From Saprospiraceae bacterium (GTDB lineage: Bacteria; Bacteroidota; Bacteroidia; Chitinophagales; Saprospiraceae), in contig JAEUUO010000022.1 of NCBI GenBank assembly GCA_016787575.1, positions 1 to 64,000 on the forward strand: 64,000 nt of DNA. Reading direction: 5' to 3'. Below are positions 44,761 through 52,748 of the stretch, piece by piece (the first letter of the stretch is position 1; every line of letters begins with the position of its first letter). The translations under genes were made by a program, and so were the position numbers. The notes below the pieces were generated by a model. That model was not told the DNA's origin. It did not search any database and was given only the letters and a program-made list of their open reading frames with translations.

Positions 44761-44783
44761 CCTTGTATTTTTCTACCTACTAC

Positions 44784-44951
44784 TTAGAAAAATGCAACAA
44801 CAAACTCCTGCAAACCAGCCAATAGATTGATTCCGGTTTTTAAAACGGAAAAGTCATATGGACAACCATAACCTCTGTTGCAAGAAGTTAAAGAGAGCAT
44901 AGCTAATCCGGCTAAGCACAGAAGGATGTTTGATTTTTTTTGAATTTTCAT
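44784..44951 (-). CDS. Small lipoprotein, 55 residues
   Basis: Found by reading the minus strand; too short for a 60-codon cutoff. ATG at 44949-44951, TAA at 44784-44786. The protein begins MKIQKKSNILLCLAGLAML and has a lipobox ending LTSC (Cys24), then a mature part with CNRGYGCPYDF and a hydrophobic tail. It is followed by a clear terminator, so it appears to be a single-gene transcript. Short lipoproteins with a GYGCP-type motif are, as far as I recall, common in Bacteroidota. Function unknown. Confidence 0.75.
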   Translation of the reverse strand: MKIQKKSNILLCLAGLAMLSLTSCNRGYGCPYDFSVLKTGINLLAGLQEFVVAFF

Positions 44952-45053
44952 GTTAACCAGTTTAGAAATGATGGAATACTTCCAAAACGGATAGCAAAGA
45001 TAGAATATTTTACAAAATTAAATTATGTTTACATCATATTATACTTTTCTTTA

Positions 45054-46391
45054 ATGTCACGAATTCACTTAATAGCCATAGGAGGCAGTGTTATGCATAA
45101 TTTGGCACTTGCACTGCATGAAATGGGACATCAAATTTCAGGAAGTGATGACCAAATTTACGAGCCTGCAAAGACCCGACTTTCTCAAGCGGGCATCCTT
45201 CCTTCTGAAATCGGTTGGGATGAAAACAGGATTCAAGCTGACATAGAGCTTGTAATTTTAGGGATGCATGCAAAATCCGACAATCCGGAATTAATCAAAA
45301 GCATGCAAATGGGAATCCCGATTCAGTCGTTTCCTGAATTTGTTGGAGGGCTTTTTAAAAATAAAAAGCAGCTTGTAGTTTCAGGCAGTCATGGCAAAAC
45401 GACAACAACTTCCATGTTGATGCACGTATTTAAAGAACTCGAAATTCCTTTTGATTATCTGGTAGGTGCACAATTGGATGGTTTTCAAAATATGGTCTCC
45501 ATTTCAGATGCTCCATTCGCTATTATTGAAGGCGATGAATACCTGAGTTCGTGTTTGGACAGGCGCTCTAAATTTGATCATTTTGATCCATTTATTCAAA
45601 TTATTACCGGAATTGCCTGGGACCATTTTAATGTATTTCCTAGCTTAGAATCCTATTTAAGTACCTTCAGAAATCGCATCAAAAGCTTAGGGCAGCATAC
45701 ACATTTGATCTATTGCAAGACAGATCCAGCTTTAAAAAATATGGTTTTGGAGTCCGGTTGCATTGCAGCCATACACCCATACCAAATGGGAGAATTTAGG
45801 CAAAAGGACCTTCAAATTTACATTCCAATAGATGACAGTTGGATTCCTTTGCAAATTTTTGGAAACCACAATCTCGAAAACATTCAAGCTGTATTGGAAT
45901 GTTGTAAAATTTTAAAATTTGATATGGGACTGGTTGGAAAAGCTTTGCAAAGTTTTAAAGGTGCTTCCAAACGAATGGAGTTATTAAGTAAATCCGAAAA
46001 CCAACTTCGATACCGCGATTTTGCACATGCTCCTTCAAAAGTTAAGGCTACAGCACAGGCTATCCGGGCACATTTTAAAACTCAAAAAATATTAGCTGTT
46101 GTTGAATTGCACACATACAGCAGCCTTTCAAAAGATTTTCTGCCACAGTATCAAAATGCTTTAAATGGTATAGACCAATCAATTATTTATTACGATCAGA
46201 AAGCTTTAGAAATTAAAAACAAAGAGGCACTTGATCCCGATTACATTAAACAATGTTTTGCCAATGAAGCACTCATTATTTGCACAAGTCAAACAGACTT
46301 GGAAGAAACCATTAATTCTATGGAGTCGCAATTTGGAATACTTGTATTCATGGGAAGCGGAAATTTTGGTGGAATTGAGCTATTCAAATAA
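45054..46391 (+). CDS. mpl: UDP-N-acetylmuramate:L-alanyl-gamma-D-glutamyl-meso-DAP ligase
   Basis: Cell-wall recycling ligase that attaches a salvaged tripeptide to UDP-MurNAc. Start set at ATG 45054 (MSRIHLIAIGGSVMHNLA); the longer frame from 44940 overlaps the divergent lipoprotein gene and has no family match. The P-loop SGSHGKTTTTSMLMHV and the Mur ligase motifs EGDEYLSSCLD and GNHNLENIQA are intact. The LALALHEMGHQISGSDD start favours Mpl over MurC. Length is about 445 residues. A TACTTTTC sequence at 45042-45049 sits too close to the ATG for a normal leader. Confidence 0.92.
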   Translation: MSRIHLIAIGGSVMHNLALALHEMGHQISGSDDQIYEPAKTRLSQAGILPSEIGWDENRIQADIELVILGMHAKSDNPELIKSMQMGIPIQSFPEFVGGLFKNKKQLVVSGSHGKTTTTSMLMHVFKELEIPFDYLVGAQLDGFQNMVSISDAPFAIIEGDEYLSSCLDRRSKFDHFDPFIQIITGIAWDHFNVFPSLESYLSTFRNRIKSLGQHTHLIYCKTDPALKNMVLESGCIAAIHPYQMGEFRQKDLQIYIPIDDSWIPLQIFGNHNLENIQAVLECCKILKFDMGLVGKALQSFKGASKRMELLSKSENQLRYRDFAHAPSKVKATAQAIRAHFKTQKILAVVELHTYSSLSKDFLPQYQNALNGIDQSIIYYDQKALEIKNKEALDPDYIKQCFANEALIICTSQTDLEETINSMESQFGILVFMGSGNFGGIELFK

Positions 46392-46439
46392 CATAGCGAT
46401 CAACACACAGAGAGACTGCCATCAGTTTCAATTAATTAC

Positions 46440-46447
46440 TACTTTTG
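46440..46447 (+). promoter_or_regulatory. Putative -7 promoter element (TACTTTTG) for pdhB
   Basis: An exact TAnnTTTG match 16 bp before the pdhB ATG, in the 72-bp gap after mpl. No clear TTG element lies 17-23 bp upstream. The same 8-mer appears before the peroxidase and nrdB genes. Confidence 0.45.
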
Positions 46448-46463
46448 CTAACATTTTTATTCT

Positions 46464-47450
46464 ATGAGTCGGATAATCACCTTGCGAGATGCTCTGCGGG
46501 AAGCAATGAGCGAAGAAATGCGGAGAGATCCCAATGTTTTTTTAATGGGGGAAGAAGTCGCTCAATACAACGGGGCATACAAAGTGAGTAAGGGCATGTT
46601 GGATGAGTTTGGTCCAAAACGGGTAATTGATACTCCGATTGCAGAACTGGGTTTTGCCGGCATTGGGGTAGGAGCTGCCATGAATGGTTTGCGACCTATC
46701 ATAGAGTTTATGACCTGGAATTTTGCTGTTCTTGCATTTGATCAGATTGTAAATAATGCTGCTAAAACTTTATCCCAATCTTCTGGTGAATTTGGTTGTC
46801 CGATTGTTTTTAGAGGTCCAAGTGGCGCAGCAGGTCAATTGGCCCAACAACATAGTCAAACGTTTGAAAGTTGGCTGGGTAATTGTCCAGGATTAAAGGT
46901 AATTTCCTGTATTGATCCTTATGATTCCAAGGGTTTGATGAAATCAGCTATACGCGACGACAATCCGGTGTGCTTTATGGAGTCTGAGTCCTATTATGGA
47001 CTTCAGGGAGAAGTACCTGAAGAAGAATATCTTATTGAAATTGGAAAAGCCGTGATTCGGAGATCAGGAACAGACATCACAATTGTATCTTTTAATAAGA
47101 TGATGGAAGTTATTAAACAGGCAGCTGTAGAATTGGAAAAAGAGGGAATCTCGGCTGAAATTATTGATTTACGCACCATTCGCCCCATGGATTACGATAC
47201 CGTTATTCAATCCGTTAAAAAAACAAACCGCCTAATCGTAGTTGATGAAAGTTGGCCATTTGCAGGTATTTCCGCTGAATTAGCTTATGTCGTGCAAAAA
47301 AGAGCGTTTGACTATTTGGATGCTCCTGTTGCGCGGGTAAACTCAGCAGATACTTCCTTAGGTTATGCGCCAACGATGGTTAATGAGTATTTACCAAATG
47401 CAAGTCGAGTGGTAAAGTGTGCTAAAGAATTAATGTACTTGGTAAAATAG
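46464..47450 (+). CDS. pdhB: Pyruvate dehydrogenase E1 component, beta subunit
   Basis: Thiamine diphosphate-dependent E1 beta of a 2-oxoacid dehydrogenase complex, feeding acetyl-CoA to the cycle. Seen: VFLMGEEVAQYNGAYKVSKG, TPIAELGFAGIGVGAA, IEFMTWNFAVLAFDQIVN, GPSGAAGQLAQQHSQ and the C-terminal transketolase domain with DLRTIRPMDYDT. The GAYKV and MTWNF context fits pyruvate over branched-chain substrates. 328 residues, normal. The E1 alpha gene is not adjacent, so the complex is encoded at scattered loci. Converges with the pseudouridine synthase gene, one base apart. Confidence 0.95.
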   Translation: MSRIITLRDALREAMSEEMRRDPNVFLMGEEVAQYNGAYKVSKGMLDEFGPKRVIDTPIAELGFAGIGVGAAMNGLRPIIEFMTWNFAVLAFDQIVNNAAKTLSQSSGEFGCPIVFRGPSGAAGQLAQQHSQTFESWLGNCPGLKVISCIDPYDSKGLMKSAIRDDNPVCFMESESYYGLQGEVPEEEYLIEIGKAVIRRSGTDITIVSFNKMMEVIKQAAVELEKEGISAEIIDLRTIRPMDYDTVIQSVKKTNRLIVVDESWPFAGISAELAYVVQKRAFDYLDAPVARVNSADTSLGYAPTMVNEYLPNASRVVKCAKELMYLVK

Positions 47451-47451
47451 G

Positions 47452-48054
47452 CTATCTTAAATTGCTTGTCAGCTCATTTTTAGAGATTTCTCTTGACATA
47501 CCAGGCTCCAAGTCAATAAGTTGTAATTTTCCAATGGAAACCCGAACAAGTCTTAACACGGGATAACCAATAGCTGCCAACATGCGTCTGATCTGACGAT
47601 TTTTTCCTTCATCTATACTAATTTCAATCCAACAGTCGGGAATCGTTTTTCGAAAGCGTATGGGTGGTATTCTAGGATGCAAAGCAGGAATTGAATCTAA
47701 TTTCTTAACAGCCAGCGCTTTAACCAAATATTCTTTCGAGTCGATACGAATTTTAACACCGGTTTTAAGTATTTGTAATCTGTTGGTGTCTGGAATTCCT
47801 TCCAATTGGACCCAGTAAGTTTTAGCCAACTTTTTAGAAGGATTTAAGATCATGGCATTTAAAGAAGGATCGTTTGTTAATAACAACAAGCCTTCGCTGT
47901 CTTTATCCAATCTGCCAACAGGGTACACGTCAGTAGGCACTTTTAGGTAATCCTTCAGGCTTTTTTGGTCGTGCTGGTCTTTAGAAAATTGCGACATCAC
48001 ATCATAAGGCTTATTAAACAAGTAGTATTTATATGATTTTGAAGCTTGAGCCAT
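47452..48054 (-). CDS. RluE-like rRNA pseudouridine synthase
   Basis: RsuA/RluB/E/F-type pseudouridine synthase acting on ribosomal RNA. The catalytic Asp is in VGRLDKDSEGLLLLTND; YYLFNKPYDVMSQF at the N-terminus and GKNRQIRRMLAAIGYPVLRLVR at the C-terminus are typical. At 200 residues it lacks the N-terminal S4 domain, as RluE does. The exact target uridine cannot be assigned. Confidence 0.93.
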   Translation of the reverse strand: MAQASKSYKYYLFNKPYDVMSQFSKDQHDQKSLKDYLKVPTDVYPVGRLDKDSEGLLLLTNDPSLNAMILNPSKKLAKTYWVQLEGIPDTNRLQILKTGVKIRIDSKEYLVKALAVKKLDSIPALHPRIPPIRFRKTIPDCWIEISIDEGKNRQIRRMLAAIGYPVLRLVRVSIGKLQLIDLEPGMSREISKNELTSNLR

Positions 48055-48475
48055 CCGACGGATTCAGGTACAAATATGCGCAACATATTAAAAAAAAAAG
48101 TTTAATATTTTAAATTGCCTAATAATCATTTATACATTTTCCACATTATTAATGCGTTTTAAACACCAGCAGCAATAATTAACATTTCGTAAGATTCACT
48201 ATTCCACAATCTTATTAAAGTTTTCCACAATATGTTAATAAATTTCGATGAATCCCGGCGGATTCTTGCTGTATTTTTGAGCTAGATATATACTTTTTTA
48301 ATAATATGAAAATATAGAGCATTTAAAAAATAATTTAAGCTTATTTAATTATTTATCAATGTTTTACAAATACAATTAAAAAATATATCTAAATTTTTAT
48401 TATATAATATCCACAATTAAATACTTTTGAACCACAATTACCTTACAGTTTAGCCAACTCAAACAACAAGAACCA
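48055..48475. promoter_or_regulatory. AT-rich control region upstream of nrdBA with repeated CCACA motifs
   Basis: A 420-bp spacer with long A/T runs. Five same-orientation CCACA-containing sites are seen: TTTTCCACA (48137-48145), TATTCCACA (48200-48208), TTTTCCACA (48221-48229), ATATCCACA (48407-48415) and a weaker one with CCACA at 48432-48436. Three are one mismatch from the DnaA box TTATCCACA. Two neighbouring pairs are spaced exactly 21 bp. No gene-like frame or strong hairpin was found. DnaA- or NrdR-type control of ribonucleotide reductase is plausible. Confidence 0.45.
48422..48429 (+). promoter_or_regulatory. Putative -7 promoter element (TACTTTTG) for nrdBA
   Basis: An exact TAnnTTTG match 46 bp before the nrdB ATG, partly overlapped by the fifth CCACA motif and next to the fourth. 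A regulator bound there would block or contact RNA polymerase. No good -33 TTG is seen. Confidence 0.45.
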
Positions 48476-49456
48476 ATGAATCACCGTTCAGAACCTATCC
48501 TCGTCGAAAATCCCGATCGATTTGTAATCTTTCCGATCAAACATTCAGATATCTGGCAATTTTACAAAAATTCTGAGGCTTCTTTTTGGACTGCAGAAGA
48601 AATTGACTTATCTCAGGATCTTGAAGATTGGAATCAATTACTTAACGACAATGAAAAACATTTTATAAAACATGTTTTGGCATTTTTTGCTGCCAGTGAT
48701 GGCATTGTAAACGAAAATCTAGCTGAAAACATGGTTCGGATGGTTCAATATCCAGAAGCCAAATTCTTTTATGGATTTCAGATCATGATGGAAAACATTC
48801 ACTCTGAAACCTATTCTTTATTAATAGACACGTATATCAAAGACCAAAATGAAAAAAACTACTTATTTCATGCGGTAGAAAATTTAGAATGTGTTCGCCA
48901 GAAAGCTGATTGGGCCTTGCGTTGGATTAAAAATGGCAGTTTCACTGAGCAATTAATCGCCTTTGCAGCTGTTGAAGGAATCTTTTTCAGTGGATCCTTT
49001 TGTAGTATTTTTTGGCTAAAAAAACGAGGCTTAATGCCTGGTTTAAGCTTTTCCAATGAGTTAATTTCCCGCGATGAAGGAATGCATTGCGACTTTGCCT
49101 GCTTATTGTACAATCAACATATAGTCAACAAACTTCCCAAAGAGACAATCGAAGCAATCATCAAAGATGCAGTTGAAATTGAAAAACATTTCATTACTGA
49201 GGCCATACCCGTCGCCCTGATTGGTATGAATGCAAATTTGATGTGTCAATATATTGAGTTTGTTGCTGACCGCCTCTTAGTTGCTTTAGGTAATTCTAAA
49301 GTTTACAATTCTCAAAATCCATTCGACTTCATGGAGATGATCTCCGTGCAAGGCAAAACCAATTTCTTTGAAAAAAGGGTGTCGGAATACCAAAAATCTG
49401 GTGTAGCCACTGGTGGCCATGCTCCAAAGGTATTTTCGATAGACGAAGACTTTTAA
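48476..49456 (+). CDS. nrdB: Class Ia ribonucleotide reductase, small (R2) subunit
   Basis: Holds the di-iron tyrosyl-radical centre for making deoxynucleotides. Iron ligands are seen in the two E(x)nExxH sets: [17 protein letters not shown] and AVEGIFFSG with [11 protein letters not shown]. The radical Tyr is in SETYSLL, in the eukaryote-like context [14 protein letters not shown]. The C-terminal tail FSIDEDF docks on the large subunit. Length of 326 residues is normal. First gene of the nrdBA operon, 45 bp before nrdA. Confidence 0.97.
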   Translation: MNHRSEPILVENPDRFVIFPIKHSDIWQFYKNSEASFWTAEEIDLSQDLEDWNQLLNDNEKHFIKHVLAFFAASDGIVNENLAENMVRMVQYPEAKFFYGFQIMMENIHSETYSLLIDTYIKDQNEKNYLFHAVENLECVRQKADWALRWIKNGSFTEQLIAFAAVEGIFFSGSFCSIFWLKKRGLMPGLSFSNELISRDEGMHCDFACLLYNQHIVNKLPKETIEAIIKDAVEIEKHFITEAIPVALIGMNANLMCQYIEFVADRLLVALGNSKVYNSQNPFDFMEMISVQGKTNFFEKRVSEYQKSGVATGGHAPKVFSIDEDF

Positions 49457-49501
49457 GTGTTTTTTATTTTTTAACCCTTTTACTGTTTTAATTTTTATAA
49501 G

Positions 49502-51958
49502 ATGCAAGTACTCAAACGTAACGGCAAGCGCGAAGAAGTCAGTTTTGATAAAATAACCGCCCGGGTAAAAAAACTTTGCTATGGTTTAGATAGCAATTTT
49601 GTTGATCCCATTGAAATTGCAAAAAAAGTAATTCAAGGTATTTTTGATGGAGTAACAACTTCAGGGCTTGATAATTTAGCCGCTGAAACTTCAGCAAGCC
49701 TGGCTACCATTCATCCGGATTATGCCATTTTAGCAGCCCGGATTGCAGTTTCCAACCTTCATAAAAACACCAATAAATCGTTTTCTGAAACGATGGAATT
49801 GTTATACAATTACATCGATCCGATGACCAATCAAAAAGCTGGGTTGATCAGCGATGAAACCATTCAGGTCATCCGTAAGTATGCTGATAAATTAGATTCT
49901 GCCATCATTTACGATCGGGATTATAGTTTCGACTATTTCGGTTTTAAAACCTTGGAACGCTCTTACTTATTAAAAGCTAATAAGAAAGTAGTTGAACGCC
50001 CTCAGCATTTGCTTATGCGTGCAGCCATCGGGATTCATGGATCAGAAATTGAAACAGCCATTGAAACGTACAATCTGATGTCTGAAAAATGGTTTGTTCA
50101 TGCAACACCAACATTATTTAATGCCGGTACTCCAAAGCCACAATTGTCTTCTTGTTTTCTATTAAGCATGGTTGATGATTCCATTTCAGGCATTTTTGAA
50201 ACATTGAGTCGTTGTGCAAAAATTTCGCAATCAGCCGGTGGTATTGGTTTGAGCATTCACAACATCCGTGCAAAAGGAAGCTATATCAAAGGTACCGGTG
50301 GAAGTTCAAATGGGATTATTCCCATGCTTCGCGTATTTAATGACACAGCTCGTTATGTGGATCAGGGAGGTGGCAAACGCAAAGGGGCATTCGCAATTTA
50401 TATCGAACCCTGGCACGCAGATATTATGGATTTTCTAGAACTTAAAAAGAATCATGGCAAAGAGGAATTGCGTGCACGTGATCTATTTTATGCACTTTGG
50501 ATTCCGGATCTGTTTATGGAAAGGGTAGTAGCTGACAAAGAATGGTCGTTGTTTTGTCCAAATGAAGCACCTCGTTTGTACGATACCTATGGAGAAGAAT
50601 TTGAGGCTTTGTATCACCAATACGAGTCTGAAGGTCGCGCCCGCAAAACTGTACGCGCTCAAGAACTTTGGTACCAGATATGTCAAAGCCAGATTGAAAC
50701 CGGAACCCCTTATATTTTGTATAAAGATGCCTGCAATAAAAAATCAAATCAAAAAAATTTAGGCACCATTCGCTCATCCAATCTCTGTACTGAAATAATT
50801 GAATATACTGCACCTGATGAAGTAGCAGTTTGTAATCTGGCATCTATTTCATTGCCAAAATTTATTGAAAACAATACGTTCGATTTTGATAAATTGGTTG
50901 ATGTAACCCGAGTTATTACCCGAAATTTAAATCGAATCATTGATATCAACTATTACCCAATTCCAGAAGCTCGCAATTCAAATTTCAGACATCGTCCAAT
51001 AGGAATTGGAGTACAAGGACTAGCTGATGCATTCATCCTAATGCGCATGCCTTTTGACAGCGATGCAGCACGGAAATTAAATAGAGAGATTTTTGAAACC
51101 ATCTACTATGCCGCTGTAAGTGAAAGTTGTGAATTGGCAAAAAAATACGGTGCCTATGAGACTTTTCCTGGCTCTCCAATGAGTCAAGGTATATTTCAAT
51201 TTGATATGTGGGGAGTTGAACCCGACTCAAATCGCTGGGATTGGAATGCTTTGCGTAAAGATGTCATAAAATATGGCATAAGAAACAGCTTATTGCTTGC
51301 ACCGATGCCTACAGCAAGCACTTCCCAAATTCTAGGAAACAACGAGTGCTTTGAACCTTATACTTCAAATTTTTATACCCGTCGAACACTTTCCGGTGAA
51401 TACATTGTAATTAACAAGCATCTTTTAGAAGACTTGGTCAAATTGGGCCTTTGGAATCAGGAAATGAAGGAAATGATTATGTTTAATAATGGTTCAATTC
51501 AAAACATACCTTCCATCCCGTCAAAATTGAAAGAACTTTATAAAACAGTTTGGGAAATCAGCCAAAAAGCAGTCATCGATATGGCTGCGGACCGTGGAGC
51601 CTTTATTTGTCAAAGCCAGAGTCTGAATTTATTCCTTGAAAATGCCTCCGTCAATAAATTGGGTTCGATGCATTTTTATGGCTGGAAGAAAGGTTTAAAA
51701 ACAGGAATGTACTACTTGCGAACCAAATCCGCCGTAGACCCTATTAAATTTACCTTGAGTGAAAAACACCAAAAGAAATTTGTAGAGGTAACAGAACAGG
51801 TAGAAATTATTGATATCAGACCTGAAAAAGTTGAAACCCTTTCAAGTTTCAAATCCGATAAATTACAGGAAATGTTTGCAGCTACTGAAACCGATCAACA
51901 AATCATTGAAGGGCAGGTTTGCAGCATGGAAGATGGCTGCATATCTTGTCAAGGATAA
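49502..51958 (+). CDS. nrdA: Class Ia ribonucleotide reductase, large (R1) subunit
   Basis: Catalytic subunit reducing NDPs to dNDPs. An N-terminal ATP cone ([20 protein letters not shown] onward, residues 1-90) indicates allosteric activity control by dATP. Active-site motifs: [15 protein letters not shown] (Cys), [11 protein letters not shown] (Cys), [16 protein letters not shown] (Asn-Cys-Glu). The C-terminal redox pair is CISC in DGCISCQG. The 818 residues are close to eukaryotic R1. The R2-before-R1 order and eukaryote-like sequence are usual for Bacteroidota. Confidence 0.97.
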   Translation: MQVLKRNGKREEVSFDKITARVKKLCYGLDSNFVDPIEIAKKVIQGIFDGVTTSGLDNLAAETSASLATIHPDYAILAARIAVSNLHKNTNKSFSETMELLYNYIDPMTNQKAGLISDETIQVIRKYADKLDSAIIYDRDYSFDYFGFKTLERSYLLKANKKVVERPQHLLMRAAIGIHGSEIETAIETYNLMSEKWFVHATPTLFNAGTPKPQLSSCFLLSMVDDSISGIFETLSRCAKISQSAGGIGLSIHNIRAKGSYIKGTGGSSNGIIPMLRVFNDTARYVDQGGGKRKGAFAIYIEPWHADIMDFLELKKNHGKEELRARDLFYALWIPDLFMERVVADKEWSLFCPNEAPRLYDTYGEEFEALYHQYESEGRARKTVRAQELWYQICQSQIETGTPYILYKDACNKKSNQKNLGTIRSSNLCTEIIEYTAPDEVAVCNLASISLPKFIENNTFDFDKLVDVTRVITRNLNRIIDINYYPIPEARNSNFRHRPIGIGVQGLADAFILMRMPFDSDAARKLNREIFETIYYAAVSESCELAKKYGAYETFPGSPMSQGIFQFDMWGVEPDSNRWDWNALRKDVIKYGIRNSLLLAPMPTASTSQILGNNECFEPYTSNFYTRRTLSGEYIVINKHLLEDLVKLGLWNQEMKEMIMFNNGSIQNIPSIPSKLKELYKTVWEISQKAVIDMAADRGAFICQSQSLNLFLENASVNKLGSMHFYGWKKGLKTGMYYLRTKSAVDPIKFTLSEKHQKKFVEVTEQVEIIDIRPEKVETLSSFKSDKLQEMFAATETDQQIIEGQVCSMEDGCISCQG

Positions 51959-52046
51959 GCCTATACAATTCATAGGATAGCATTAAACTTTTATTTAGTT
52001 TTCCTGTCCAAACTGAAGGATTCTCAGGATTCATTAGTTTTACAGT

Positions 52047-52739
52047 ATGTTTGATTTTTCACTTTCTGATATCAACACAGATAATCCATCTATTTTATCT
52101 GTCGTTTATGCATTGCTAATGAGCTTTGTATTGGCAACATTTATATCCTTTACCTACGAAAAAACGACTTCACACAATCGTTCACCCGGTCATTTTATTC
52201 AATCCATGATCCTGGGAGCTATCATTGCCACAATAGTTGCGCAAGCTATTGGTGACAGTATCGGAAGGGGATTGGGAATGCTTGGAGTTTTAGCTATGAT
52301 AAGGTTCCGTACCAACATTACACAACCTAGAAATATGATATTCATCTTTGCTTCCCTTGCATTGGGAATTTCCTGTGGTGTATTTGCTTTTAACATTGCT
52401 TTTTACGGAACACTTTTATTTTGTATTCTTGCTTTTTTATTAAGCGTTTCCCCATTAAAGCAATATATAAGAAAATCATACAGCCTGAGGGTTACATTTG
52501 AATCTATAGATCGTACAGGAGTTAACAGGGTTTTTGAATACCTCAATTCTAAAAACATCAAAGCAAGTTTATTGCGGATGGATATTATTAATGTCACAGG
52601 AAAAACTGAGAAAGAATGTAACTGGGAAATTTTAAAAGAACCAACGAACGATGAATTGAATATTGTTGAAGATATATCCTCAATGGAACATGTTAAAATG
52701 GTCAAATTAAGCATACGCTCTGATGAAGAAATAATTTAA
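52047..52739 (+). CDS. DUF4956 family membrane protein
   Basis: A 230-residue inner-membrane protein. Four hydrophobic segments span about residues 15-135, with the DUF4956 hallmark GRGLGMLGVLAMIRFRTNITQPRNM between the second and third. The C-terminal ~90 residues form a soluble, probably ferredoxin-like, domain (VTFESIDRTGVNRVFEYL). DUF4956 genes are known to occur beside VTC-type polyphosphate polymerase and CotH kinase genes; here only CotH is present. First gene of a five-gene cluster with 5-33 bp spacing. The biochemical role is unknown. Confidence 0.88.
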   Translation: MFDFSLSDINTDNPSILSVVYALLMSFVLATFISFTYEKTTSHNRSPGHFIQSMILGAIIATIVAQAIGDSIGRGLGMLGVLAMIRFRTNITQPRNMIFIFASLALGISCGVFAFNIAFYGTLLFCILAFLLSVSPLKQYIRKSYSLRVTFESIDRTGVNRVFEYLNSKNIKASLLRMDIINVTGKTEKECNWEILKEPTNDELNIVEDISSMEHVKMVKLSIRSDEEII

Positions 52740-52748
52740 ATTAGTTGA

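Noticed and set aside
46231..46467. 78-codon plus-strand frame
   Set aside because: Overlaps the 3' end of mpl and the pdhB leader out of frame.
48055..48475. Chromosomal origin of replication
   Set aside because: DnaA-like motifs are imperfect and all in one direction, dnaA and dnaN are absent, and the region fits an nrdBA promoter; kept only as a low-probability alternative.
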